Source of the DNA: Chlorokybus atmophyticus
Lineage: Eukaryota > Streptophyta > Chlorokybophyceae > Chlorokybales > Chlorokybaceae
Reading direction: 5' to 3'
NCBI GenBank assembly: GCA_009103225.1
Contig: RHPI01000446.1
Span: forward strand, 87,038 to 151,037
DNA length: 64,000 nt
Both the position numbers and the translations under genes were made by a program. Below, piece by piece: positions 34,552-47,700 of the stretch (position 1 is its first letter; each line of letters opens with the position of its first letter). The notes beneath the pieces are model-generated. The model did not search any database, was not told the DNA's origin, and was given only the letters and a program-made list of their open reading frames with translations.

Positions 34552-37202
34552 TCACAGCCGGCAGAAGGTCAGGAGGATGCGCCTCCACGAAACGGTGACG
34601 ATCCTCACGATGATTGCTTCCATCAGCGGCATATCATGGTAAGGAGGAGGTGAAGGTGTCCATGATGAAGCTTCTGATGATGCTTGAGGGCGCCAGCCAA
34701 CGAGCCACGCGTCGCCGAGACAACCTGTCCTCAATAGAGCCGGCGAGCGCAGCGCAAATGGCGCGGAGAAGTACGCGCGGAACGTCGCGTGAAGCAGCCC
34801 GCGCAGGCTGTTGCGCTGCGGGAAACTCCTGCGTGTGAACAAGGAAGACCCAACATGCATGTTGTCACGACTTGTACACGAGCAGCAACTAGTACAGGTC
34901 ATGGCTTGGAACATGGTACACAGAGTTTGTTGTACCTGCGGCGAAGATGGCAGTACGTGTCCAGCACCAATAGGGAGTTACGTGCGATGAGGTTGATCAA
35001 GAGGGCGTTGCGAATCACTGAAGCGGCGCCTCGCAACCTGTGCAGCTGCTGCCACCGACGCATGCGGCGCTCACGCTTGGCCACCGTCCTTGCCTATGCG
35101 AGCACAAGCGCGAGCAAGTCAACACCAATTCTTCAACTTGCACATGAACACTACACCGAGAAAAACGAATTGGACTTTACAAGTTGCACGCAACATTGAA
35201 GCTCGTCATCACGTCAATGTGTTACCTGCATCAAGTAGCGGCCGTATGCAGCACGAACACACTGCCGCGGTGGCACTCCAATGAGCCTGCGCTTGCAACG
35301 ATCACGAGGTGAGGCGAGCAACACATGCACAGCACAGCGCAATATGACACCACGTGAAAGACTCACCTCGGTATCCACAACACGCGCAGGGAATATGTGG
35401 TGGCTGAGCCTTCAGGTGCTCTAGGCGGCCACCTCACCTGCGCAGCATTCTGTGACCAACAGTTGCAGGGGGTTTGCGCTTAGAGCCACTTGAAGCAAAT
35501 CGCAAGGGGGGATTCAGGAAACACCACTAAGTAGGCAAAACTGCTATGCCATGGAATTACATGCTCTTGGCAGGACATCCAAGCAGCAACACTCACAACA
35601 ACTTGGTTGTCCGGCTCCTCTGCAATGGAACAGATCAAGTCGTTCATCAACAACTGGCGCACCCACAGTGCAGGCGTGTCTGCAATCTCCCGACAGTCCT
35701 GCAAGCAGCAGTTGAACCAGATATGAAGTGTCGGTTTGCAGACTAATTGCTTACATCACAGGACAAAATAATGGTGTGTACTCACTTGGCCACATAGCCG
35801 CACAAGACTTGCCAAACAACGATGCATGTTGCGCTGTACCTTGGAGACTGCAGAGAATGCGGCGAGCTCTCGAGCATCCAGTTTGGCGAGAACTTTGAGC
35901 AAAACATCGGGAGGGAGATGTGGCAACGCGTTTGAGCTATGTTGTTGCAACAACGCGTACTCTTGACGGCTGACCAACACCTGATTGACAATCTCACTGC
36001 CACTCCAGCAGCCGCTATGATCAACTACCTGATGGAAGTTGAGCGCATGTCTAACGGAGTTTACATAAGGGACAACATGCGAGCTGCAAAGGGTAAGAAG
36101 GTGCTGTACCTGAATGGGCTGCTCCTCCGTGAACTGCGCTTCGTCAGCCACAACTACTGTGAATGTGTGGTCCTCTACACCTGGAGCAAAGCCAAGGAGG
36201 CACTTTTCTCCTGAGCTCACTGCATGTGGGGCCTGTGATACCAACATGATGTAAAGCATTTATACATACATGCAAGCAAACTCACACACGCATGTATGCA
36301 CGCACATGCATGCACATACGCAGCTGTCACAGTATGGCGTGCATGTAACCGTCCTGCAACACGACTCCTACCGCATAGCTTGGTGTAGATATCCTCCGTG
36401 TCTTGTTAACAACCTTGCGCAGAAACTGGCATGCCAGCTGCAGTAAACAGCTGCTGGCTCTAAACACATGCTTTGAAACCTGCGGAGCAAGCCTTGATCT
36501 GTGGTTTGTCATCAACGTCATATAACAACTTGTTGTGCGATCTGCAACGTGTTACAAGCCCACAAGTGGTTGACTGCGAGAAAAGCGTGCATAGCGCAAC
36601 AGCCAAGGTCAGTTATACGCGCAGATATACTATATGCCACAACCCTTGAAGAGGAATTGTGCAGAAGGACTCATTGCTGCATGGCCAAGTCACACATGTA
36701 AAGTAAAGATACTTACCGCCAACACGCAGCCACCAGTAAAGTATTGCTGGATCGCCCGCAGCCAAATCCTCCCAGCATGACTGATGACGGCACTGGCGGC
36801 TGCCTTGACACTCTAATTAAACCACACAACCACACAATTGAGGTCAGTCTCGATTGACAGAGCAACGAAAACGCCAGGCCAAGCAGAAAATTGTTCTACC
36901 AGTGGACCAGTATGATGCTGCAGTAGACTAAGCCAAGTCTGCTCCGAGTCGACCAGCGTCAGAAAGGGGACAACAGGAAGACGGAGAAACTCCCCAATGC
37001 GGGAAGAAACGAGCACTAAGGCCAGGCTGGCAAGCGGCCGGACCACAGACGGCGGAGCAATTGCGGGCGGCAGCCTCGAAGCAGCATTGCCCCAACTAGT
37101 CCTGCTCGCAGCAGCAGAGTCCCTCGCCCGGCGCACCACAGCCCTGCTGTGCCTGCGCCCTGTACTGAACCTCCCCTCGGCAGCCGCCCTCCTCGCCGAC
37201 AT
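34552..37202 (-). CDS. F-box protein with long N-terminal extension
   Basis: Exons on the minus strand: 37202 to about 36859, 36810-36717, 36479-36372, 36232-35786, 35698-35597, 35437-35367, 35286-35226, 35093-34936 and 34828-34552, all phase-compatible. The F-box is in the fourth exon: LPHLPPDVLLKVLAKLDARELAAFSAVSK. It continues as CREIADTPALWVRQLL, the usual first helices after an F-box. F-box proteins bring substrates to SCF ubiquitin ligases. Ahead of it are about 240 residues with a basic, Ser/Ala-rich N-terminus, HVFRASSCLLQLACQFLRK and EKCLLGFAPGVEDHTF. After it come VRWPPRAP, RLIGVPPRQCVRAAYGRYLMQ and a basic helix AKRERRMRRWQQLHRL. The domains outside the F-box are not recognised. 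The first intron would be only 49 bp, so the first exon is the weakest part. An open plus-strand frame at 36997-37557 overlaps it and is judged a shadow. Confidence 0.65.
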
Positions 37203-37613
37203 GGCCCACGCCGCCCTCACCGTCCACGCCAGCAACAAGCAGGCAGGTTCACAACATAGTATATCTATCTGTCGGCGGACCTTAACCACCTTCACCGACA
37301 GTCACCGCAGCAGCAGCAACTTAAACTGTCGATGCATGACCAACTCCAGCATGCGCATACGCCGATGCTTGCAGTCCTGTGCGCTGATAGCTTTGACGTC
37401 AGCATGCCTGTTACTGCTGGCGTGGCTGTGCGGCTTGTCCACGTGGACGGCGGCGTCCGCGGCGGAGGTCTCGACATCAGACAGGCTATTGCTGGTTATA
37501 GGTGGTTGCGGATCGCACTCATTGTGGATGGGTCCTAGCTCGAAGCTAAGCGCGTGACGCAGGCGTCCATTGGCCAGGGGGCAAAGGTGGGCGTTTGGGT
37601 GAAAGGATCGCCC
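37203..37613. promoter_or_regulatory. Divergent promoter of the F-box gene and ETFA
   Basis: 411 bp separate the two start codons. Open frames cross it on the plus strand, so transcripts are needed to exclude an extra exon here. Confidence 0.35.
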
Positions 37614-39318
37614 ATGTACAGGGTGTGGCCGAGTAGGCTGACAAGCAGGGCAGCACTATCCTGTGCTAGAAGCCGCCTGGTGAGTACAATGCTACATTAG
37701 TAGTGGTGGTTGTAGTCATGCTGGCATGTCATTGGCAGACAACGTCCTGACGTCCACCATCTTCTCGTCCTTCTCTGCCTCCTACAGATCCACAGCCTAA
37801 TTGTTGCTGAGCACAAGGGCGGGGTCACAGCGCAAGGCACTCTCTGTGCCGTCGCCGCTGCCTCCAGACTCGCTGCTGCTGCAGGCAGTGGCGACGATAG
37901 CAGCGTCTCTGTCCTGGTTGCTGGCGACAAGGACACCCGCAAGGTTGCTGAGAGCCTCAGCAGAGTTCAACATGTTAGCAAGGTAATAATATAAGGTATT
38001 AGATACACACATTGTGATCATGGTTGCTGTGGTTGTGGTTGCAATGCTTGGCTCACACTCCACATTAGGTGTTGGTAGCAGAGCACGAGAGGTATGCTCA
38101 CTCATTGGCAGAGCCGCTCTCATCGTTGGTATTATCCATTTGCAAAGCGGCATCATCATCCTCCACTCCGTTTACGCACGTGTTGGCTCCCTCATCGACT
38201 TTTGGCCGCAACATCCTTCCAAGGGCGGCCGCACTACTTGACGCTGCACAGGTGTCGGATGTCCTAGAGATCGTCGATGCCGACACATTCATTCGGTATG
38301 TTGGCTGTGTTGTTGCTGTTGACCTTGTTGGTTTTTGTCTTCAGCATGTGTGTCATTGCGGTGCAGGCCAATATATGCTGGCAATGCGCTATGCACGGTG
38401 CGGTACGCTCCTTCATCATCTGGACCGCGGCTTCTCACTATTCGCACAACGGCATTTCAACCTGCACAGCAGGACACCAACAGAGCACAGGCACCTATAG
38501 AAGAGGTGAACACACTGTGTAAAACTACGCGTCAATAGCATATACACACATACTTGCACGGATGTGGTTGAAGATGGGGCTGCTGGGTCAGGTGTCAAGG
38601 GACACTGAGACAGAGGACCTGCCGGCCACCGCGTGGGTAAAGGATGAGATGAGGGCGAGTGACAGACCGGAGCTGGGCTCTGCCAAGGTGGTTGTGTCTG
38701 GCGGCCGCGGGCTCAAGTCCAGTGAAGGGTTCACTATGCTTGAAGAGCTAGCTGACTGCCTCGGTGCTGCGCGTAAGTACTTCACACGTAACTGTTTGTA
38801 TCTGAGCTGTTTACTCCTGTCGTCCCTGTCATGAAGCTGTTGTGCACTGTAGTGGGCGCTTCAAGGGCCGCAGTGGATGCCGGCATGGTGCCCAACGATC
38901 TGCAGGTACACTTGCGTTTTGGCACTCAGAGTGCCATCACGCTTTGTCAGTCTGCATTTCTCTCACTACAACACACATGCACGCAGGTGGGCCAGACAGG
39001 CAAGGTGGTGGCACCGCAGCTGTACATTGCAGTGGGCATCAGCGGTGCGATCCAGCACCTTGCGGGGATGAAGGATTCCAAGGTCATCGTTGCCATCAAT
39101 AAGGTATGCGTGCGCGTAAGTGGGCGATTGCACGCTCCTGCATGCATGCATAATATGCAACAGGACCGGCTCAGCTGCTGACGTGCGTGGTATGCTTTTG
39201 TCAGGACCCTGAGGCACCCATCTTTCAACTTGCTGATTACGGTCTTGTTGGCGACCTTTTCAAGATAGTGCCGGAGATGACCGAGAAGCTGCGGAGTTTG
39301 AAGAGCAAGCAGCAGTAG
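37614..39318 (+). CDS. ETFA: Electron transfer flavoprotein alpha subunit, mitochondrial
   Basis: Eight exons (37614-37679, 37788-37982, 38069-38295, 38367-38505, 38592-38772, 38853-38905, 38987-39103, 39205-39318) give 363 residues, a normal length. ETF accepts electrons from mitochondrial acyl-CoA and branched-chain dehydrogenases and passes them to ETF-QO. The first exon [22 protein letters not shown] is an Arg/Ser-rich presequence. The N-terminal domain has [10 protein letters not shown] and [15 protein letters not shown]. The C-terminal FAD domain has [35 protein letters not shown] and [31 protein letters not shown], all conserved FAD-contact blocks. Phases agree at all seven introns. 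Confidence 0.95.
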
Positions 39319-39820
39319 CCTATGTATGCAATACTGGATTGACCAACACGTGAACTATTATTCTATCGTTGGACTTACGTGCGTCTGACAACATGGCTGG
39401 CACCACGTGCACTGCGAATATGCCATCCCGGGCAGGAACCTTGTGTTGCCTGGGGTGAGATGGAGACTACCATCAATGAGTCTAGTCATGCATCACAAAG
39501 GGTTGTGCGAAGCATTACATTGAGTGCTAAGCACTTGAAGTAAAGGCAGTGACGCAGTGCTCCCCAGCTGCACATAGGGGCCAGTGCAGGCCAACAATGG
39601 CACATGAATTGCAGGGCGAGCAATGCTGACATTGCTCACATTTGCAATCTTAGCTCTGTACAAGTTCTCATCTGAACTGTACTGGCTGTGAAGTTGTATG
39701 CAAGCAAAACTCTTGGTTACGCTAACGACTGCAAGCCTACGAATCTAGATCTAGCTGATAGTAAGTACAGTAACATGCCGCCCTAGTGCGATACTGGAGG
39801 TGCAAATAACCACCCAGCAC
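39319..39820. other. Convergent intergenic region between ETFA and SecE
   Basis: About 500 bp between two 3' ends. No ORF or structure is worth annotating. Confidence 0.5.
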
Positions 39821-41064
39821 TTACTGTGCATGTGTAAAAACCGCGTTGGCGAGTGTGGCAAGACCAAAGTTTACACTCCACATAGCTATACATGATACGC
39901 CGCAGATGGCGACTGTCAAGCCTGTGGCTCCAATAACCTGCACAAAGTCCAGGTAACTTAATCGAACAAACACCAAGCGTTACATTGGATGCAAGCACAA
40001 ACCAGTACAAGGCATGCTGCTGGACATGCATGCGAAAATATCATTTCGCAATGAAGTACATTGTAAACCACTAGTGCCTGCACTCCGTATCCAATTATAC
40101 ACAGCACGAGCGTTCAACGCAGCTTTCATTGAGCACAACCATGCACAGCAACACAACGCCGACACAAGCGACAAGAAACATAAGTTAGAGAACCAGCACA
40201 GTGTCCGAAGGAAGCTTAGCTGCATTGCCAGCAAGCTGCTCTTGCATAACCCACACGTTGAAGGCGTGGTGCTCTAATGCGGTACTCGCATACAGGACTG
40301 TCGTTGTATAATTGTCTTGCAATTGTTGGACAATGCATTGCATGTTCGTGACCCATGCAGTGCCGATCAGTGACCCGGATATGCGATGTTACTTACTCGC
40401 ACAGCAGGTACACACATGCACAGACCAGCACAGGACAACAGGCACTCGGTTACAATACTGAGATGCGAGAAGTACTAAAAACTAACAAAACGCAATTGAA
40501 ATGGTAAGTGTGCAAAGAAGCCAAAACAGTGGTACTCGAGCAAGCAGCATTCAACCGCTTGTTGCATAGACACACAGCAGCAAGGGCTACCTGCGACACA
40601 GTGGGCCAAGTGACTTCTTTGGCCTCCGCAGCCACGCCAGCAAGGTAGCCGCCGCTGGCGGCGGGAGAGCCGGCACCCTGAGCGTCCCTCCTGGCGGCTC
40701 TCATCTGGGCGATCTGCTTGCCGAGGTCGTCCAGGGCGGCGTCGTCGGTGGCGGCGGACGACGAGGAGGAGGCCTGCGGCTCAGAGGAGGAGGAGGTGGA
40801 GGCAGCTTCCGCCTGCCTGGCCTGGTCCGATAGCACAGGGCCGGACGCAGCCGGCGTCTCCTTTTGCCTGCCAGGCTGCTGCTGGCCTGCCATGGCCACT
40901 ACCAATGGTCTGCAGCGGCTGTGCTGGGAGCTGCTCTGCCTCCGCCTCGGAACTGTAGGTGCCTTGCTGGAGGGCACCGCAGATATCTTCTGAGCAGACA
41001 CCACACCTGCCGGCAAAGCTCCCCGCAGTCCCATCACCGCCCCCGCCGCCGCCGTCGCCGCCAT
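39821..41064 (-). CDS. SECE: Chloroplast SecE preprotein translocase subunit
   Basis: Exon 1 (41064 to about 40591) and exon 2 (39937-39821) are joined in phase 0 over a 650-bp intron, giving about 197 residues. SecE is the small single-span subunit that clamps SecY in the thylakoid (or inner envelope) membrane. Residues 1 to about 60 form a transit peptide (VMGLRGALPAGVVSAQ, RRRQSSSQHSRC). A long Ala/Ser/Gln-rich linker follows. The SecE core is GGYLAGVAAEAKEVTWPTVSQ (the conserved E-x-x-x-V-x-W-P signature), continued in exon 2 by VIGATGLTVAICGVSCIAMW, the membrane helix, and a short C-terminus. The Ser/Ala linker is unusually long. The frame stays open past the donor, but that read-through has no family match. 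Confidence 0.88.
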
Positions 41065-41531
41065 CTCCACCGCCGCTCTCAGCCAAGGCTCAGGCCAATT
41101 AGAGCTTAACCGTGTTATGTCTTTACTTCAAGATTGACGACCAGAAGTTGTTCGCGGTTCCTCAGCCATTATCTTTAGTTTTGCTGCTTGGCTGGACAAC
41201 CATTACGAGGTTACTCCTTACGAGGTTGGTAAGGTTTGCGGATCCTTGATGAAAGTTGTCAAGGTAGCGGCATGCTGGTTGGCAAGCTTGTCCATGAGGG
41301 CGGCGGCGGCGGCGGCGGCGGGGGCGGTGCTGGTGGCCGAGGCGGGGGCGGGGGTGTGCCCGAGGCTGGCGGATGGAATGCGGGCGACAGTCCTTGGGCA
41401 GGCTGAAGCTGCCGGATCTTCCGGGAAGACCGTGGCCGAGGTAGAGGCGGAGCTGGCGGAGGAGGTGGACGAGGACCTGGAGAAGGCGGAGGAGGAGAAG
41501 GAGGACGAGGAGGACGACGGCAACTGCAGCA
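41065..41531. promoter_or_regulatory. Divergent promoter of SecE and MRS2 with GGC/GAG tracts
   Basis: 467 bp. A (GGC)n block at about 41300-41330 and a GAG/GAC purine-rich block at 41440-41520 make long open frames on both strands (Ala/Glu-rich on plus, Ser/Ala-rich on minus). I see no splice or family support for them. They may be 5' leader of MRS2. Confidence 0.35.
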
Positions 41532-44211
41532 ATGGCTTCTCTGTCGTCGCTCCTTCCGAGGCGGACCAAGAGCGAGACGTCGCCCACAGGGCAGGGCCCC
41601 GTGGTTACTCCCTTGGCGGCGGCGGCGGCCGGGCCATTCGGCCGTGTAGGGTTTAGAACAGTAGGAGGAGGAGGAGGGCAGCCTGGTACCCCGCCCAGGA
41701 ACGTGTCCAGATCCGTGTCATCCCCAATCAGGCCCATCGCGCAGCAGAAGGCAGCCCTCGCAGCCGCTGTCGCAGCTGGCAACACCAGGGCCTGGCTCAG
41801 AGTTGCCGCCGATGGCTCCGCCAAGGTTAGCTTGTATACAATTGTACTGCTGGTGTCTGTTTCCAATTCACAAAACAAGATGACAAGATGAACTGACAAA
41901 CAGATGTTCGTTAAAGCTTTACCAAGTGCCACTTGCACTTCATGCACACTGTCATGTTCATGAACTGTGAGCTCACCTGTATGCATGGTTACGTTGTATG
42001 GCTGCAAACAGCTTTCACGAGTTGGCTTGTGACATGACAGTATGCAAAGCTACATGTATTCTTGCATTAGTCTTGACATTGTGATTATCAGCAGTTGAGC
42101 AATCTAAAGCAATCTTGTGTCTTAAGCTTGCTGGACCCTTTCCTCAGCTGTGCATCTGCAGGTGTTGGAAGCAGGTAGGCAGGCTGTGATGGGGCGTACG
42201 GGCGTGGCTGCGCGCGACCTTCGCATGCTGGACCCTTTCCTCAACTACCCTTCCAACATCCTCGTGCGTGACCGTGCTCTTGTGCTTAACCTCGAGCATG
42301 TACGCGCCATTATCACATCCGAGGAGATGCTCCTCCTCGCGCACACGGACCCGCTTGTCTCCCCCGTCGCGAGCGACTTGCAAAGGAGGTATGTGTGTTG
42401 TTGGGTGTGGATTTTGTGTGCATGTTTGTTGACAACAGTGATGTGATAGGTTGGCAATTGAGAGGGTGACTTTAGAGAGCAAGCAGCAGTTCTCACCCGT
42501 TGCCCCCGTGCCCTTTGAGTTTCGATGCCTTGAAGTTGTGTTGGAGAGTGTCATCAGTCTGCTTGAGGTGAGCGCTGGCTCAAGGTGATGCAGATTTACT
42601 GCACACACACGCTCACGCACACATTCAGTATGGACATGAACATGTGCATGCACACACGCACGGGAAGCCATGGACGTTGTCAGCATGCGAGCAGCAGGAT
42701 GTATGCGTGTTGCATGTGTGCATCAATTATAATTGCTGAAGTATACTGTGCAATTGCAGAATAGGGCAGCTGAGCTCAAGAAGGAAACCTATCAAGCTAT
42801 GGAGGCGCTTACGGGGAAGGTCACAACAGCGAACCTCGAGCGTGTGCGAAAGGCCAAGAGCAAGATGACTCGCTTGACCACGCGAGTGCAAACGGTATGT
42901 CGTTGTGCAACACATTAACAAGGAAGCCCCACAGCGTGATGCGCTTCATTGTGCGGGATGAACAACGTCTTTGTGTCTCCTGATGGCTGTGAAATCTTTG
43001 TAGTGCAGCCCCATCTGGCAACATGCCAACAACTGTGCTTTTCAGCCTGTAAAGATGTCAAAATCATAATGCACCTCATTGTTTGGGTTTACTCGTGTAC
43101 AGTTTCTGTCAAGGGCATGCACATATACATGAGGAGGGTTCCCCACTGTTGATGTGTTAGCATGTTCGTGTGTGCTGGTGTGTACAAAGGTAAGGGAGGA
43201 GTTGGAGTCTATCCTCAACGATGACGAGGACATGGCGGCCATGTACCTCACGCGCAAGAAGTTTCTGACCGAGCAGGAGGCGCAGCATCTGGCGGAAGAG
43301 CTCGCACGCGAGGTCCGTGTGATGCGAATGTTGTTGTTTTCAGCTGCAGGACAATGCGTGACCTGTTTGGTTAGAAGTAGTGCAATCTGCTCACAAGCTT
43401 AACAATCAAAACCCTTTCAGGAAGAAGAATTGGAGGCGAAAAGGCGGTATTATGAGGAGAACCCCGATGAGTCACCGCGCTCCAGTGCTAGGTATGGTCA
43501 TATTGATAATGATTACCTATAGAGTGTCCTTGTAGAATGCAGTATCTGCATTGCTTTTTGATTGCACGTGCACACGAGTGTGTGTGCGCGTGTATGTATG
43601 CGCGCGTGTGTGTTGACATGGCTCATGTGTTGCAGCTCTTCAAGCAGCAGCAGCTCCAGCAGCCGCAGCGAGCAGCTGGATGTTGATGATCTGGAGCATC
43701 TGCTCGAAGTCTACTTTATGCAGGTGCTTGTGGCAATCATGCTGACTCTCCCTATTGGCAGTTGTGTCGTACAGACAGAGTACTCACTGCTGTGTCTGTG
43801 GTCGCAGATTGATGGCACGCACAACACGCTGCTAGCGCTCAAGGAGTACGTTGATGACACGGAGGACTTCATCAACATTCAACTTGACTCGCACCGCAAC
43901 CAGCTTATTCAACTGGAGGTCATCCTCACTGCTGGGTGAGTCACATAACCTCAATGCACACACATCAACTCACTGCCAGCTTGCGTGCATGGAGCGTGGT
44001 ATTAAAGTTGTATCGGATCAACAGGTCCTTTGCGATTGCCGTGCCTTATATTGTATTTGGCATATACGGCATGAACATCCCCGAGCCCAATGGTCTCTGG
44101 TCCAAGACGGATGCATTCTACCCCATTGTGTTCTGCACCATTGCTGTATCCTGCCTGTTCTTTGTTGCCTTCGTTGTATACTGTCGTTGGCGGCGGCTGA
44201 TGTGCTTCTAG
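41532..44211 (+). CDS. MRS2: MRS2/CorA-type magnesium transporter
   Basis: Nine exons (41532-41825, 42162-42388, 42450-42567, 42760-42894, 43190-43312, 43421-43491, 43636-43723, 43808-43935, 44025-44211). CorA/MRS2 proteins are pentameric Mg2+ channels of mitochondrial, plastid or vacuolar membranes. Conserved blocks are [113 protein letters not shown] and the pore signature YGMNIP between two membrane helices. The N-terminus ([17 protein letters not shown]) could target an organelle. A Ser-rich tract in exon 7 sits just before the long helix. An 18-base piece of exon 2 is repeated in the intron before it (see findings). All introns are GT-AG. Confidence 0.93.
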
Positions 44212-44732
44212 GGTTGATAGCTAGTGTCAAATGTAGTGTATATTGAATGGACGATGGATAAGTGGACAGACCTCCCTTGTTGAGGGTAAGTGGCAACGGC
44301 AGGACTGCAGGGTTATCGTAATTATTGCATTCTGGTTCACCCACCCCTGGTTGCATTTCATGTTCTTGAGATGTAGTGCTGCTATTGCAAGCTTCCTCAT
44401 TTGCAAGCTCCCTTGTGTTGAAGAAGGGGATGCCTCGATGTATTTAATTGCTGGGACTGGGGATTAGTAGCAATAAGCCTAACAACTCGAGAGATATATG
44501 ACTTTGCTATGTTCATTGTGTAGTCGTGCAGTCTCAGTAGTTGTTCCCGCTAGCAACGGTAGTAGCAAAACTGACCAGGTACGTATTACAATGCAGCCTG
44601 TTAGTCTTATGCACCCTGTTTTTCTTATGCACGCCAGATGAGGCCATTTGGCATAGCCTTCCAAGCAGCATGTGCAGTGCATCCGTGCAACAGCATGCAA
44701 CAGCCCACATGATTACTGCAAAGATCATGTTG
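44212..44732. other. Convergent intergenic region between MRS2 and PI-PLC
   Basis: About 520 bp with no gene. Repeated GGTTG/TGGTTG words and AT-rich patches lie near 44490-44600. Confidence 0.5.
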
Positions 44733-47700
44733 TTAATTACGAGGTGAGGCAACACTTTTGGAGTCTCCCTGTGCTCCCAATGTAGGGTCCGTCATTGGTT
44801 GAGATGTTGTGTTCTCTCCAGCATTGGTTGTGTCTGTCGTCCACTGTAGACTAACCGATACCCACCTGCGTATGGGATTTGATTATAGAAATGCACCATA
44901 CGACCCAACACACTCGCCAACGCATGTGTGTACGCACCGCGAGCCCAACTTCTTCTCGGTTCCATCAGGATGAAGCATGGGTAGGCGGAAGCGGCCTTCT
45001 CGCAAGTTGTTTAGAGGCAGACCAAAATGGCCTTTTGTGTCGTTGCGATTGCCGTAGTCTTGGTCCTTAAGCGTCACCATAAGAACATCCAACTCAGGAG
45101 CCTGCACCATAACAAACACATTGAAGCAGAACCACCCACGCACTTCGACATCGATGCGTACGCAGCCAGGGGATGCACACAGCACAAAAACACACAGCCA
45201 CCCAACCTGCAAAGGGAATCTGAACTCTTGATCAAATGTGTATCTCGACGTGTTGAACGCTGTCTTCGTGTGACCCTTTGCTTGATCGCCGGGCCAACCA
45301 AGCACCTGTACATATACACGCGTGTGTGTATGCGTGTGCATACATACACATGCATACCCAGGCACATGCGCGCGTGCGCTCGCATGTGCACACGTGTGTA
45401 CAATGGTGCACTTAACAAGTGAGCGTCATCCACACCCTTCCCATACCTGCAACGTGACGTATAGATCGTCTCCCCGCAAGCACTCGAACTTGAGGGCGGC
45501 CGTGTGGGACTGCACCGTGAACACGCGCACGCACAACACTCTCTTGATGCCTTGCGGGGGCTCGTACGGCGACTGAAGCATCCACTGAGGCTTCTTCACG
45601 TACCCGCACTTGCCATTGTCATCAAACTGGAGAACACATGCAAAAGTTTTGGGACAACAAGTGACAACAGATCGTGCAGATGAGAGAACAGTGTGCTCAT
45701 GTGATCCGCATGTTGTATGCAATCTTCGCAAACAATGTCCTGTGCAGTAATTGCACGCATCACCTGCAAACATTTTTACACGCACGCGTTCACGCGCACA
45801 CGCACACGCACATACGCACACGCACACACACCGTACCCACCTTGGCCGTGTTGATCCAGACCTCCTTCCCGTTGTCCTGCCAGTTGAGCGCGACGACCTG
45901 CGCGCCCAGGGCCCAGGCCGCCGTCGGGTCGTAGTTGCCGGAAAGGACGCGGGTGCCCGCAGGGTAGACGCGCATCAGGTGGCGAGAGGAGTACTCAAGG
46001 ACCTAACACGCACAACATGGACATGTGCGTGAGTGAGTGAGTGCGTGCCCATGCGCCCATGCGCACACAGGTGCGTATGTGCATGTGTGTGTGTGTGTGT
46101 GTATGTGAGTGTGCTCGCGCGCGTGTATGTGTGCGTATGGGTGTGTTCATTCTCATGCACAGTACTTGTGCGTGCATGTTTGCGTGTGCATTCATACACA
46201 CATAGACGCACGCATACTGCGCATGTCGATGCGCAAGTGTACACACATAGACGCGCGCACACTTTCGCATCAACATGCGCTGTGCGTCCATGTGTGTATG
46301 TGTATGTGCACACACACACACGCACGCATACTTATGTATGTGCGTTTTTGCACGCGTATCTCTGTAACTCATTGAACAAAGCCTCTGAGACGAAACCTCA
46401 CCACGCACCTCCGTTGCTTGCGTCTGCAGCGTCTCCAGCTTCCCCTCATCGAAGCTATTACTCACGACATACTCGCTCGCCTTCGCCTGTTCAAACGACA
46501 CGAACTTGCTATTATCCACATAAACCAATCTCCTCAGCTCCTCCGCCATGGCGTCCGGCTTGTCGTGGTTGGGCTTGTCTCTGATTAATATCCTTCCCCT
46601 CAATGTCTCGGGAGACTCGAACGAACGGGCGCGGCCGAGAGGCTCGTACAACTTACCGGAGAGACAGCGGCGGAGGATGTCGACCATCACACGCTGTGGT
46701 GGGAGGTGATGAGGGTGAGTAGCAGTAGTGACATGAGTGTGGATGTGTGTGGAGTTGTTGCGGAGATCATGTAAGCTCAAGTGCAGGCGCACGTGCATAT
46801 GTGACTGCAGGTCTACACGAGTATGTGCGTGTGCAGATGCACGCGTGCATGTGCGCACGCGTGCTTGCGTATGTGCGGTGCACGGGTGCGTGTGCGCGTG
46901 CACAGTGTGTGTCTATGTGCGTCTATGCAGACTTGTGAACAAGACACACTCATGCCTGGTTGGGGGCGTCGCAGTGGTCTTCCATGGTGATGATGACAGG
47001 GTAGGGCGAGGCGTCGAACGCATGCTGGCCGACCGCCTTCACGCACTCCTGCGTGCAAGGGTGGGTTGGGTTACACGCATTGGGTGCATACCTACAGCAG
47101 TGTTGTGGACGTGTAAAATATTGCGTGAAATGACAGGGGGCAAGCATGTGCACGTGCGGGAACAATGGGAACAATGTGAATTCAGAAATGAAGTGCAATG
47201 CTCACACGCGCAGCAAACGCATGGACATATGCACACGCATGTGCAAGCAAGCATTCATATTTGCGACTACACGCATGTGCACGTGCATAGGCGCAAGTGC
47301 GCACGCGTAGGCACACTCACACACATGTACGAAAAAACAATCCCATGCACACTAGCGCGCGCACGCACACATACTCACGCGCGCACACTCGCAGACGCAC
47401 ACATGCTTGCCCGCACACCCACGCATGCACGCACGCACGCACTCCCACGTCCACGCGCACACCCACACACACGCACCTCAAAAGGCACGGCTTTGGTGAG
47501 TGTGTTTCCATGCTTGACCATCGGTCCCACTTCAGGACGGTCAGGATCCGCATTGTACACATCAAACTCCACCACTCGACACCCCATCCTCAGAGCTGCA
47601 TGCAAACACACACATGTGTTCACAACCAACCAACATGATGTTACATGTGTGCATGTGCGTTGCACTCACCAACCTTTGATGAACTCTGCTGTGCCGCACT

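Noticed and set aside
36997-37557. Open plus-strand frame of 186 residues, Leu/Ala-rich with a hydrophobic segment
   Set aside because: It overlaps the first exon of the F-box gene, whose downstream exons chain in phase, and it would end 57 bp before the ETFA start codon. I could not find splice or family support for it, though transcripts should decide.
41218-41656. Ala/Glu-rich plus-strand and Ser/Ala-rich minus-strand frames between SecE and MRS2
   Set aside because: Both come from GGC and GAG tracts. No splice sites link them to MRS2 or SecE, and no family matches.
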